Below, in pieces: positions 1-10,751 of a stretch of DNA of 64,000 nt. This DNA comes from Bullera alba (taxonomy: Eukaryota > Basidiomycota > Tremellomycetes > Tremellales > Bulleraceae). The translations under genes were made by a program, and so were the position numbers. The DNA lies in the NCBI GenBank assembly GCA_001600095.1, contig BCIX01000002.1, forward strand, positions 124,001 to 188,000, in the 5' to 3' direction. The first letter of the stretch is position 1, and each line of letters opens with the position of its first letter. The notes beneath the pieces were generated by a model, which was not told where the DNA came from, did not search any database, and saw only the letters and a program-made list of their open reading frames with translations.

Positions 1-1075
1 GAACGGTCGTCAGGGTGCTTTGTGCCTCCGGTTGAGAGGTCGGTCGCGGATACGGTAACTCTGAGCTCACATCCGGGTGACCGGCGTCATGGCAGCCCAG
101 CGTGAAGAGCATGATCGATGACTGGTGTTACGAGATTGAAGTGTGGCCAAGCTGGATCAAGGGATCAAGATGGAAACGAAGGAGATCGATAGGCGTGACG
201 GTTCTGTAGGTCAGCCTTCCCGTCAGTGTCCGTTCCTTCTCCAATCTCCAAGGAGGACACGTTCTGACTTGACGCGTTTGCTGCTCGTTGACAGCCTTCC
301 GAATGTTGTCGATCTCTGCAGAAGTCTGCAGGACGATGTTACGATATGAGTCAAGACGGTCCGACTTCCGAGTTGCAACCCCGAGCCAAACACGCGCTCG
401 GATCTGTTTTCAAAATTCGCTCATCAACTCAACTCGTTGTCACTGAACTTGCCAATGATCTCCTCGTGCATCTTTGCGTGACTCTTGCGTCTCGCGCGTT
501 GGCCAAGTCGGAGTACATCGGCCATCGATCATGGACGTATGGACACGACCAAGCCCTCTCTCAGTCAACTTGCCGTCCTCTCCCACTCTCTCCCTCGCTT
601 TCCCTCGGAGAGAGATTGGATCCGGACCCTCGGGACGAGCTACTGATGGGACCTAAATCCCCCGAGGGCTAATGAGGGACCCTACTTCCTCGTCGCGATC
701 TTCACCTTCAACGGCAGTCAACGGCCCATCCCTTCATTGGCGGGAGAGTAAGCCAGATCAGTCAGCCTTAACACCACGGGGACCATGTGGCTCGAGCGTA
801 ACGAGGTAGTGAAAGGATGGTCCAAAGTCCAAAGCCGATCGATCAGATCACTCAATCACCAATCACCGGGCATCCTTTGGAGATGCGTCGTAGCTGGATT
901 ATAAAGACCTCTCTGGGAGTTACTCACCATGCATCCTACTGACATCTCAACAGCACTACGGTACTCGTACATCTCGCTTGACTCTTCTACCCGTTCAAGC
1001 TTGTTTGGGAATTGCATTGAACACTACTCGCCCTTAAACATATCACTACCCTCAACCCCGATCTCAGCCTTCGCA
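1..1075. other. 5' flank of the carbonic anhydrase gene
   Basis: No coding region can be supported here. Short open frames on both strands have no recognisable content. The last ~170 bases contain a TATA-like element (separate entry) and a pyrimidine-rich leader typical of fungal promoters. Small local duplications occur, for example AGTCCAAAGTCCAAAG near 820-836. Confidence 0.5.
900..905 (+). promoter_or_regulatory. TATA-like element
   Basis: TATAAA lies about 175 bases upstream of the carbonic anhydrase ATG, in the right orientation and at a distance plausible for a fungal promoter with a ~100-base leader. Assigned by sequence match and position only. Confidence 0.3.
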
Positions 1076-2475
1076 ATGAATCAGACGTCGCTGGACTACC
1101 CCGAGATGGTAGGTCTCTCGTGCGCATACGTCGTAAGCTTGGGCCACGCTGACTTGGAGTAGAAAGAGCTCTTTGACCGGAATGCGGAATGGTCGAAGGA
1201 GATGTGGAAGAAGGATCCCTCTGTGAGTGTCTTGCCCACTCACACACACTCAGAGGCTTCTCGCCCTCCATATCCGTACTACTAGTCAAAGCGATTGAGG
1301 ACCTTTGCTGACACGCATCGACCAGTTCTTCCCCAAACACTATCCCGGTCAAAGACCAGAAATCCTTTGGATCGGATGTGAGTGGGCTTCAGCTATCCAC
1401 ATCTCCTACGGCATCCGTGATCCAGCTGTGTATCCCCTCGGAACATGGCTGACTGTCTGGCCTGCAGGCTCGGACGCCAGAGTACCGGAGACTACGATCA
1501 TGGGCATGGAGGTAGGACCAAACGATCTGAGCGCACTTGGATATATCGCTAAACTCTTTTCAGCCCGGAGACATCTTCACCCACCGCAACATCGCCAAGT
1601 GAGTCCTAGCACCCTGATCACGAATCGAGAGGGGTGAGCTAATTCACCTTAGTACTTATTCCCCCCATGACGACAGTTTGAACGCCGTCATGATGATCGC
1701 TCTGCAAAACTTCAAAGTCAAGCACATCGTCGTCACGGTAAGTCAAGTGGATCCAGAGGCTTGAGTGTGACGCTAATTGATTGAGAGTAGGGCCATACCA
1801 ATTGCGTGGGATGCAATCAAGCACTGAACATGTCCAAGTTACCGCCAGTACCCCCTTCGACCGCTTTGCAGCGATATGTCCAGCCCGTCGCGTCGCTAGC
1901 AAGGGTTCTGACCAATGAGGATGGACCGCCAACTCTGGACCTGCTCGTAGAGGTGAGTGCGACTCTAGCCATGACGGCGGGGATTGGCTGTCTGTGAAAC
2001 GCTGGAGAGTCGAGCGAGTTGGGGTCAGACATGCCATATGTCCGACACCGTCGGCTGGGTCATGTCTGAGGAAGAGGTGTATGGCGGCACGAAGGATGTT
2101 CAACCCAACGCATTCCACTGTCCGCGCTCGTGACTCGGACTCACGCTGACGAGGTCTTATTCAGGAAAACGTAGTTCAGCAAGTCCGAAATCTCGCCGCA
2201 TGCGATATCATCAAGACCGTAAGTACCCCGACATCCGGGTCTTTTCAATCCCGCTGACGCCCTCTAGGACTGGAAACGACGAGGGACGGACGGAGTCGTC
2301 ATCCACGGCTGGGTATATCATCTAGAAAACGTGAGTCTGCCCACGCTGAGCACGGGATATGAGCGCGGAGCCTTGCTGACCATGGTTGAAGGGCACGATC
2401 CGGGATTTGAACATCTCCGTCGGACCGCCTGGCCATATCCCCGGGAAGAGGACGACCAACGGCGTGTGGTTCTGA
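1076..2475 (+). CDS. beta-class carbonic anhydrase
   Basis: Interconverts CO2 and bicarbonate; in fungi this supplies bicarbonate for fatty-acid synthesis and cAMP signalling. I read about ten short exons giving roughly 223 residues, close to the size of fungal beta-carbonic anhydrases. The start MNQTSLDYPEM is followed by a GTAGGT intron. The zinc/active-site motif CSDARVPE (about residues 49-56) is assembled across an intron (WIG/C-SDAR), and GHTNCVGC follows at about 104-111, supplying the His and the second Cys ligand. The central PGDIFTHRNIAN segment and the C-terminal VVIHGWVYHLENG and TIRDLNI stretches are typical of the family. The usual HxxCGG reads HTNCVG here, so the first Gly after the Cys is Val. 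It ends with GVWF and TGA. The family call is secure; exact exon borders are not. Confidence 0.93.
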
Positions 2476-2996
2476 ACCAGGTCATATTCTTGGGACCCCT
2501 GTGCATGGTGTTTGGGCTGTATTCAGGGTGGGGTTGAGGACTTCGAGTTGGGGGTGTACGTAGGTGGATGGAGATTGGAAAGTGGGGCGTGGGGCAGATA
2601 TCCAGTGTGCGACCGTTCTGTGGGATCTGTTGGCGATTGTGCATGTTGTCGATCCAGTCCGGACCTAGAGATTGGGAGGTGATAAAGCTCTAGCGGAGTG
2701 TCAGGTGTGTCATACTGTTTCCCGGTAGTCGTTGTGCATATTGTCGAGCGAGTGTCCATGCAAGGTAGATCCTGGCTGCTGTATGAATCCAAGCCCCGGT
2801 CGTTGTAAGGTCGAGAGCCGCATCTGGCAGGACTCTTTCTGGTGATCCAAGATGCTGCAGGCCGTGCAGATCACCTGGGGCCTGGGCGACGCAGGACTAA
2901 GGTCTACACCCGACTTGTCGCTTGCCTAAACCGTTGCGAGGAGGAAAGGCGTCCCAAAAGTAGCTCCTAAGCTGCCGGAGACAGATCCAAACAAAC

Positions 2997-3019
2997 GTGA
3001 TTGTGATTGTGATTGTGAT
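2997..3019. repeat. GTGATT microsatellite
   Basis: Three full copies and one partial copy of GTGATT in tandem, 23 bases, about 520 bases downstream of the carbonic anhydrase stop codon. Confidence 0.9.
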
Positions 3020-3406
3020 GAAAGTTAGGTTTTGAGCATTTGTTCGGATTTGTATGGCGGGCAGATGGCAAGCTGGTCCACTTCATGATTCGCAGCACAC
3101 TCTGGGTCCTTGCTCACATCGTGCTCGTATGACTTCCATGGCAATACATACAACGGATACTGCTACATCGCTAGCCACATGTCCCAGTATCACCACCCAC
3201 AGCCAGCTGATCGAACTCACCGAAGCCAGGCGAGCCGCGACGAACAACTCGTACTGGCATCACCGGGGTACAGGGTGTTCGCCCTGGCTCGCATGGCTCC
3301 CGTGGAGGTCAGATGGTCCGGTCTTGTCCTTCTGCAGGCGCTCTTCAGCCATTGAAAGTCTTCTCCCTCTTTGGAGCTGACAACTGGCGGAGCTATCGAC
3401 GTCGTC

Positions 3407-3555
3407 GGTCCACTGGTCCTCCTGCCACCAGCCTCCTGACACTCCCCTCACTTCTTGCGTACTCCCCTCACGTTTTGCGTATCGGCCCAGGCTTGTCCGT
3501 CATTCGGTCCGGTCCATCGGTCCTCCTGCCTCCAGCCTCCTAACACTCCCCTCAC
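3407..3555. repeat. 45-base direct repeat with internal 20-base tandem
   Basis: A 45-base unit starting GGTCCA and ending CCCCTCAC occurs at 3407-3451 and again at 3511-3555 with only a few mismatches. Between the copies, the 20-base unit at 3441-3460 is repeated directly at 3461-3480 with three differences (both run from ACTCCCCTCAC to TTGCGT). The repeat is non-coding as far as I can see. Confidence 0.85.
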
Positions 3556-4832
3556 GGGTCCAACCAGAGTGGATGGAATCCCCGGCACTTCACGCGGAGA
3601 GCGCAACCCGTTTCGGACAGATTCGCCGATATCCTAGCTCACTTCCCACTCTCGTATCTATACCTCCAAGGAGAAGTTCTTGCCTATCGCTGAGGTTGGC
3701 GAGGACTCCAGTCGAGTTGGGCGACGACAGGTGAGAATCCTTCGATCGGGTCCCTAACGTGTAGTCGCTTTTGAAGGACGGCCTCGAGGACGGCATCCGG
3801 GACCCCCGGTGCGATCACTCGAGCGTCGTCGTAGGTTGGATCAATGTGAGGGATGTGGGGGGTGGGGGGTGGGGAGAGGTCTCGGAACTGAGGCTCACCA
3901 GTCACATAACCAAATCCACCAGACGGGCCCGTGAGCGGCGCATGCTCCAAGGCGGCCGTTCTGGCCGCGACGTCGGCGAGTTGGCCCGAGGAGGAGCGAT
4001 CGCAAATCGGCAATGTCGGAGGCTGTGACGACTGGCGGGCCGGGCTGATGGTCCAAAGGTTATCGGGCTCCTTGTTCCCGACGTCGGCTTCCCTCTCCGC
4101 GAAGCTTGTCCTCCGGGATCGCCTCCGGGTGCTCCACTAGCCACTTCACAGGTAATGACACCCCCCTCGCTTTGGTCTCAATCAAGAAGTCCACCAGCTC
4201 GCTCTCTCCAACGTCTCTGCGTGCGAGGCAGAACTACCTCTTTCAAAAGCGTCCATCCTCGGAAGTGAGCCGAACGAGCTTGAATGGGAAATGGGTAGCG
4301 GGACCGTGGCACCTTCGGCAGCGGAGTATTGATCGGCGGCCATGTGTCGTCAACCTCGCTATATAAATCCACCAGTCCACTCCCCTGCGGTCCGGTCGGC
4401 TTGAGAGAACTGATAAAGCCAAAGCAATCGGCTTTCCCCGTCTTGTAGGTAGCTGGTTTTGTCCTGTAGGTTGCCATTGACCGAATGAGCCGGTGACCAG
4501 ACGGAAGTCACACCGGCAACGTGCTTGAACACCGTCAAGCCCAGCTTCCAGAGCGAGGGTCCACTTTGGGACCTTGACAAGCTTCTTGAACTTGCGTCGT
4601 TGACCGACGCGTTGCTCTTGGTGATGCGTCGGAGGTGAGGACGGTTGTCGCCTCATCTTCATGGGCCCCGCTGACGATCCTGGGGGATTGGAGGTGCAGT
4701 AGTCGATGGAGTCGACTTAGGTCGGGCTTTCGCACCAGCACGTTGTCCAGGTCGGGCTTATCGAGGTAGGTAGGAAAACTCCTCGTGGATAGGGATGGCA
4801 AGGGGGAACATACCGTAAGGGTCGCGGAACGG

Positions 4833-5453
4833 CTAACCACCAAGGCCATCGCCGTCGAAGGCGGATTGGTCGATGAGAGAACCACTCATGTCGGTATCGG
4901 TCATGGCGTTGTCGAGGTTGCCCTGGTGTCCGCGCAGTTCTCCCCGCAGGTGTTCCCGTACGAAAGTCGTCGGTAGCGGTCGATACTTTGACTCTCTTTT
5001 CGATCCGAATTCCAAGCGCCATGTCGTCCTCATATCCATCAAATCCAGCCTCGAAAACCAAATACACCATCGCATGGGACTCCAGCGATGACGGGGAGTG
5101 TGAGCCGGAAGAGCGAGTATGCCGACAAAGCCGCCTTGATTCACGGACGTGATCATCATGTTATACCAAGCAGACTGGAAGCGATAGGGCGGATATAAAC
5201 CCTTTCGAAGGTCTAAACCAAAGACCAAGGTAATCCGCTAGGACGGTCGGCTATACTGAGGATGATGGCGATCATCCAGATCGAAGTAGAGGCGGCGGTG
5301 AGGTGAAATCTCGTTCAATTCTATGTACTCATAGCTGCGGCGGGGCCGAGTCGACTGGGAAGTAAGGGCACTGGCCTGCGTGCCTCTGCGGATGACGTAT
5401 GGCAGGGGTCTTCCGTATTGGTCGTGTACTGAATCGGGGAGACAGAAATTCAC
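4833..5453 (-). pseudogene. possible decayed primase-like (AEP) gene
   Basis: The minus strand carries an open frame whose peptide includes YEYIELNEISPH followed by RRLYFDLDD (RLYFDLDD encoded at 5271-5294). The hydrophobic D-x-D strand resembles the metal-binding motif I of archaeo-eukaryotic primase (AEP) proteins. An in-frame TAG follows at about 5238. The same frame then reopens, and a neighbouring frame gives SSLESHAMVYLVFE (about 5040-5085), reminiscent of the S-x-H motif II. Further on, SLIDQSAFDGDG (about 4838-4875) resembles the later motif with a conserved Asp. The three motifs come in the AEP order but are separated by a stop and at least two frame changes, so a relic or an unrecognised spliced gene is possible. 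No helicase part is visible. Chance resemblance cannot be excluded. Confidence 0.3.
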
Positions 5454-6240
5454 TTACAAGCTCATCAACTTGGGTGCCCAATTCCAGCCTGGAATCTGAT
5501 CATTGAGTCCAGGTGTGTTTCCAATCGCCTAGATATCGCTGTCAACTGTGTCCTGCCTTCCAGGCTCTGATTGACGAATCCAGACTCCGGTACGCCAGGT
5601 CTGGTGTCTTTGTCGTATCGTGTGGTATCTTCAACTTGAAGGCTGACGGGTCCGTCCTGACAAAAATTGGCGGCGCATTCTCTCGGGAACGCGGTGAGCG
5701 GGAGATTCTGGTGTAGCCGATGATCTGCAAGATAGAGCTGCCTTGTAGTTGGCTAAGAGTACGGGCAGAGTACGGGCAACGATGCAGCGAGTTAACTGAA
5801 TGTCTGACGTGGCATCCGAGTACAGGTTGCCGGCGGAGCCCAATGTATTCTATCCGGTGTTTTGGCGGCCAGGTCTGGCCAGGTAGGGCCAGATGCGCGT
5901 CGCGTCGCGTCCTGTGCGCGTCACATGGGGATTTCTCAATGTCCGACGTCCGACTCCGGCATCACCCTGGCCTGTGCTGGCCTGCTTTAAAGTCGGGTTC
6001 GACGCGTCAAACCATCTTGAGTTGACATTCCCACCCATTCCCACATCAATTTGTTACTCTAGTTCTCTCTTGCCCTTCCCAACTTGTGAGTGGACTCCCG
6101 ACTCGCCGGAGCCATGGGCATTACTGAGATCGTAATCTCCAGTACTCCAGTCCTCGTTCCGGACCACAAAGAAGAACGCTACTGCATTATTCACCCTCTA
6201 TTCGGACCTTCCGCAAAGCTCGTACACCTCTCAACCCACT
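5454..6240. other. spacer with short tandem duplications
   Basis: No gene supported. A minus-strand open frame (5542-5730) gives a peptide containing APPIFVRTDPSAF that I do not recognise; it could be an upstream part of the relic. A 10-base triplicate (GGCCAGGTCT, GGCCAGGTAG, GGCCAGATGC at 5867-5896), an 11-base duplication (about 5758-5780) and a 10-base duplicate (CTGGCCTGTG/CTGGCCTGCT at 5967-5986) lie here. A plus-strand frame from ATG 6111 (MGITEIVISSTPVLVPDHK) overlaps the next entry in another phase. Confidence 0.4.
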
Positions 6241-6932
6241 ATGAGTCCCGATCGAACCCAAGCTGTCAAAAAGACGCGTCGCGCCGGGCCATCAAAGCCG
6301 ACTCGCTCGACAAAGACCCGAAAGTTTGAGTCACACGGAGTCGAGTTTGACACGGCAGAAGAAGCTGCCGCATTTGACGCTCGGCAGGGTGAGTAGAGAG
6401 TCGTCTCTAGAGTCAAGCTCCTACCGCTGATCGCTGATGGATTGGTAGTCGCCATCTCAAAAAGGACCCCGGAAGAACGACAGAGGGTGACTGAAGAAAT
6501 GAAGCCGAGATTGAGGCGGCAGTGAGTCAGGATATGAAGGAGTGCACCTGAACTTTTAGAAGCTGACCCTTCGATAGATGGCCACATTGGGTGAACAAGG
6601 GGACGCTGGCTTGTACTTGAGCTTTGAGTGAGTATCTACCTGTCTCCGCGCGGCACATCTGAACGACACTGACAGCCAGCAGCAACAGTGAGGAGGGTGA
6701 CGCTCAGTCGGAGCAATACCTCGCCAGCCCCGACACGGACTACAGGAGTTTCAGTACCATCCACGCCTTCACCTCAATGCCGATCTTCCCAGCAGAATTC
6801 GATGAGATTGTCCGGGGAGTGGCGCGAGGCAACATGGAGGAGCGAATCATGAAAACGACCGATGCAGTCGGACGAGCTGCACTGGCCGAGGCCATGGCGG
6901 AGCACAAGGCGGCACTGGCTATCCGGGAGTAG
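6241..6932 (+). CDS. hypothetical small protein, model uncertain
   Basis: I do not recognise this protein. A plausible first exon starts MSPDRTQAVKKTRRAGPSK and runs to a GTGAGT donor at about 6389. A second exon (about 6450-6522) reads VAISKRTPEERQRVTEEM. Later exons give MATLGEQGDAGLYLSFDS and then a C-terminal part containing FSTIHAFTSMPIFPAEFDEI and an Ala/Glu/Met-rich helix ending in IRE and TAG. Splice signals are good, but the phase between the second and third exons is off by one base: continuing directly gives an early TGA. Either the exon border differs from my reading, or the gene is frameshifted. An overlapping open frame from ATG 6111 in another phase is the main alternative. It may be a lineage-specific or dying gene. 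Confidence 0.35.
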
Positions 6933-7572
6933 GAAGCGACGCTAGGCGAACGAACAGGCGTCAAAGGCAAACATCGCAATATGGGTGATGAAAAACCAGA
7001 AGGTGACTCCGATGATCATCATTCACAATGCTCAGACGGGCGAGTCGTCTAGATCTGGGCAACTCTCTGGAGTGGTACTGTCGCTGTGTAAGAAGTCGAG
7101 CCTCAACTGGATGCATGTGTGTATGTCCGTTACCCAGCCAATGTGTCCTGTACCATCTGACTGAGCGATCACATGTAGAGCAATCAGTCTCGAACTCTCG
7201 GGGGGTGTATTGAGTTGTACCTGACGTCCATATGATTCGGAGAAGGGCCTGAGCTATTCAGATGCACTCAAGCAGAACAGGCACGATACGGCTGGCTGCA
7301 GCTTGACTCGACTGTAACCAGAGGTCGGGGATATCCCGCTCATGCATGCCAGTGTTTCCTAAAATTTGCAATTGGTGCAGTCATGATCGGTTGTGCCAGA
7401 GCGATCTGAAACGGGCGCCGGATCAAGTCCTCTGCAAGTCAGGCTCGCTCGCAGCATTACAGTTGTAGTTTGTACAATAACAGTCCTACATTTGGGAATG
7501 ACCATGTAGATTTTACGACTACGAAATCCGTCACCTCAACAACCGAAGGTTTACTGGAACCGAAACCGACAC
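6933..7572. other. spacer between convergent genes
   Basis: Nothing recognisable. It lies between the doubtful small gene and the end of the minus-strand permease and presumably holds both 3' ends. Confidence 0.5.
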
Positions 7573-9681
7573 CTATCGAGATACGTGCTTTACCTGCTGC
7601 TCTCTCTCCAAGGCAACGACCCTAGTCTCGCCCAACGAGTCTGACTCTTCGCTCTTGCTCTCGATATCCTCGACTGGACTTGACGAACTGGGGAAGTGTT
7701 CTTCGAATCGGCTAGCCTTCTTCCGATCGAAGCGAAGGAGCAACAGAACCACTGACGTCCAAACCACTGCTTGTCAGTCGAGTCACTTTTGCTTCACTCA
7801 CTCAGAATGACGTTGAGGACGATAGACCAAGTCCAGCCCCTTGTAGCTTTGGGGAAGTCGACGGTTCTCCAGACAAAGTTGGGAGCCTGGCGTCAGCTTG
7901 CTCACCCTGAGGATTACTCACCACACACTGAACGACATAGGCAAGATCGTTGGCGGCGGCGACGAGGAAAGCTCGCTTTTCAGTGTCGGCAGCACAAATC
8001 TCGTTGATCCAGGTGAGGATGAGCGGCCCAGCACCGTACTGTTCGTCAGCGGTGTCAGTCAAGTTGGACTCACGCCTATCATGCAGAACCAGTATAGCAC
8101 AATCGTGCCCCAGATTGAAGTGTTATACAGATCTCTTTGACGTAGAACAGCAGCGAAGATGATCTAACAGTCAGCTTCGTGGAGACTAGCTTTGACTCAC
8201 CGAGATGACCGCTCCGGCGTAGATGAATGGCCAACGCTTGCCTCTCATAGGTCCATCCGATAGCCAAGCCCAGGAGAGAGCGACGACAATGAAGATACCC
8301 TGACCAGGGAGTGGGACTGTCCATCAGCTCCGCGCAGAAACGTCTCACTCACGTTGATTGATCTCTTCTACGGTGAACGTTGTTCCGGGCTTGGGCGGGT
8401 TTACTTTGTCATTGAACGATCGTAGCCAATATCCAATCGGGGTCTGAGGCCATGCGTTGTTCCAAAGCACGTAGATGATGGCTGGCGATCAGCACAGTTG
8501 GCAGAGGACGACTCACGAAGAAGGTATGTGTGCCAGTGACCGAAGAGATTTCGCACTCGAGCCCATGTCCAGGGTGTCTTTCCAGCTTTGCCGTAGTTGA
8601 CGAGACGGTCACGAGACACTTGGTGTTCCTACGAATCGGTCAGTCTCGAACTCTCAATCGAGTGGATCTTGCTCACTTCTGCTGTGAGCCACCAGACTTT
8701 CTTTCCTTGCAGTGGCAGCGATGGATACAGGAAGTATCCCGCGACTGCGATTGGGAGGGTGATGACAGCGTCGATGATGAAGAGCCACCTGAGAGTCAGC
8801 TCATGAGGTGGTGACTAAACCCACCTCCATCCTGCCAGGCCGTGTACACCGTTGAGGTTCTTGTAAGCTGCGGCTTGTAAGATACCCGAGAACATTTGTC
8901 CTGACTGTCAGCTGAGTCATCGTAGGCGAGACATACCGATGGTACCGGCGAGCCAGAAGATCATTGCTCGTTTACCGATCTCTCGTGGGGTGTACCAACT
9001 TCCCAAGATGTAGTGAATAGCGGGGTAGAAGCCAGACCTGCCGTTAGCTCGAACAGGCTGGCAACAACTCACTCGAACAGTCCGACGAGGAACCGAATCG
9101 CGTACAGGGCCCTGACATCTTTCACCAGGTAGTTGAACAAGGTCAAGAGACCCCAGACAAGCTCGAGCTGTCGAAGTCAGCTCTATTCCGGGGCTATAGA
9201 CTCACTGTCGGGATGACCCATCGAGGGTCTACTCGCGTGAGGATCAGGTTGATGGGTATTTGACCAAGAACATATCCGACATTCCAAAGAGTGACCGCGG
9301 TGACCAGCTCGTTTCCGTACATCGACAGGTCTTCCTTCATGCCCGAGAGGAACTGAAATTGCTCAGCACCCCTTCTCGAAACATCTTGAGCAGTACTCAC
9401 TGCTGAATTGACATTGGTTTGATCCAAGTTTTTGATAAAGTATCCAAGCTACTCCGTCAGCACTATACTCAAGGTCGTTCACTCACCGAAGCAAGAGTCA
9501 AAATGATAGCGTCGACCTTGAACATCATTTTCCGTTCCTTGGGATCTTGCAGGTCGAGCGTGTCCCATATCCGGCCTTTCCAGGTCGCTCTGTGGACCAC
9601 ACCCGACTGGTTGACATCGTGCACATCCTGAACATCGTAGTCCGGCGATGTTGCTTCCAGAGAGGACTGCTTTCTTGACAT
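7573..9681 (-). CDS. MFS permease, Liz1/Fen2-like (anion:cation symporter family)
   Basis: An integral plasma-membrane transporter, most like fungal Liz1/Fen2 pantothenate and related vitamin or acid symporters. About a dozen exons. The start is the ATG at 9681 ([15 protein letters not shown]). The cytosolic N-terminus runs through [20 protein letters not shown] to the first membrane span. The family signature follows: [16 protein letters not shown], then [17 protein letters not shown]. Later segments include [35 protein letters not shown] and the C-terminal NDLAYVVQ followed by VAPNFVW. The tail after the last span is acidic and Ser-rich, ending EQQVKHVSR. Substrate is inferred from the family only. 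It is followed on the same strand by a second permease of the same superfamily. Confidence 0.88.
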
Positions 9682-10751
9682 TGCGGAGTCGATCTTCAAA
9701 CTATCTGCGAGGGGGAGTCGCTAGCCCATCTCCCAGTCTCTTCTTTATAAGTATAGTCAGTATACGCATACCGTACATTACACATCTCCATCTCCGACCC
9801 GAAAGCGTTTTTCCGCATTGCCAACTGCGTGCTGAGATGGACTCGCACCATCCCGCTTATCTCTGCCCAGCGATGTCAACATATGGAGAGGCGATACGAA
9901 GATATGGTGTGCTTTCGAGTTGGCATCGGGCGAAAACCGAGCCGAAATCTTGCGTCATCCGAACACCATTTCGCGCGAGATCGCATCTGCAAAGCCATAC
10001 ATCATACTTGCCACTGGTATTGGTCGTATCCTTGTACTGTACATATGCAGGAACAGGCAGGAACTCGTCTGGGCTCTTGCAGTCTTGCGCATAATATGAA
10101 AGAAGTGCCGACATCGCCAAGGACCAAGGCATAAGCAGCCAAGTCGCGGCCGATATACGTACATCGCTCATTCGGTGCGGCTACCGCCATGGATGAGCCA
10201 ATAGCCATCGCTCTTGTCGCAGGACCAGCTCGGACTACAGTAGACTACAGGTGTTCTTCGCTCTCGTCGGGCAATTGGATAACGCCACTCGCTGGCGGAT
10301 GAAGGCTAGGCCACATTGCAGATCCGTGAACCGACCTCCAAGCTGTATTGCCTATAGTTCGGCTCACGATCACACGTCGATCCAGGGTGATAGAACGCAA
10401 TCTCGGAAGCAGCTCTTTGCCAACATAAGACGTTATAGGCCGCAGAACAGCTCAGGTGTCCAATGATCGTCGAGGGAGTCGAGGCGTTGGTACAGGTCAC
10501 TATGAATCGTCATGCAAGTGTCCTGAACTGTCATCATCGGGACTCGTTCGGCGAGGCCAGTGACCAGTCATTCAGAGGTTTTACCTCAAAGTTCGAATTC
10601 TATACACGGAACACGGTGCCATCTATATACATTCGAACATTACATCCTGGATCTTGTGGTTCCCCCAAGCGAGAGACCACAGAGACTGGACACTGACCCT
10701 CAGACTCCAAGACCTCATCTGGACGGTCCGACTCGCCGTCCAGAGCCGGAT
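9682..10751. other. intergenic region between two permease genes
   Basis: Both neighbours are on the minus strand, so this holds the 5' region of the Liz1-like gene and the 3' end of the Dal5-like gene. No conserved reading frame seen. Confidence 0.5.
9744..9749 (-). promoter_or_regulatory. TATA-like element of the permease gene
   Basis: On the minus strand this reads TATAAA, 63 bases upstream of the start codon at 9681. Position and orientation fit; there is no further support. Confidence 0.3.

Larger units (their letters stand above)
2476..4832. other. gene-poor spacer, possible downstream part of a decayed gene
   Basis: No intact gene found. It holds a 6-base microsatellite (2997-3019), a 45-base direct repeat with an internal 20-base tandem repeat (3407-3555) and a G-rich tract near 3845-3875. 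Between about 4240 and 4830 the minus strand has several overlapping open frames in different phases that may belong to the relic at 4833-5453, but I cannot assemble a protein from them. Confidence 0.45.

Noticed and set aside
4243..4662. 139-codon minus-strand frame with an RCRRCHGP segment
   Set aside because: It briefly looked like a zinc-binding element, but the rest is random-looking and no second metal-binding pair exists. Only mentioned as possible sequence belonging to the nearby relic.
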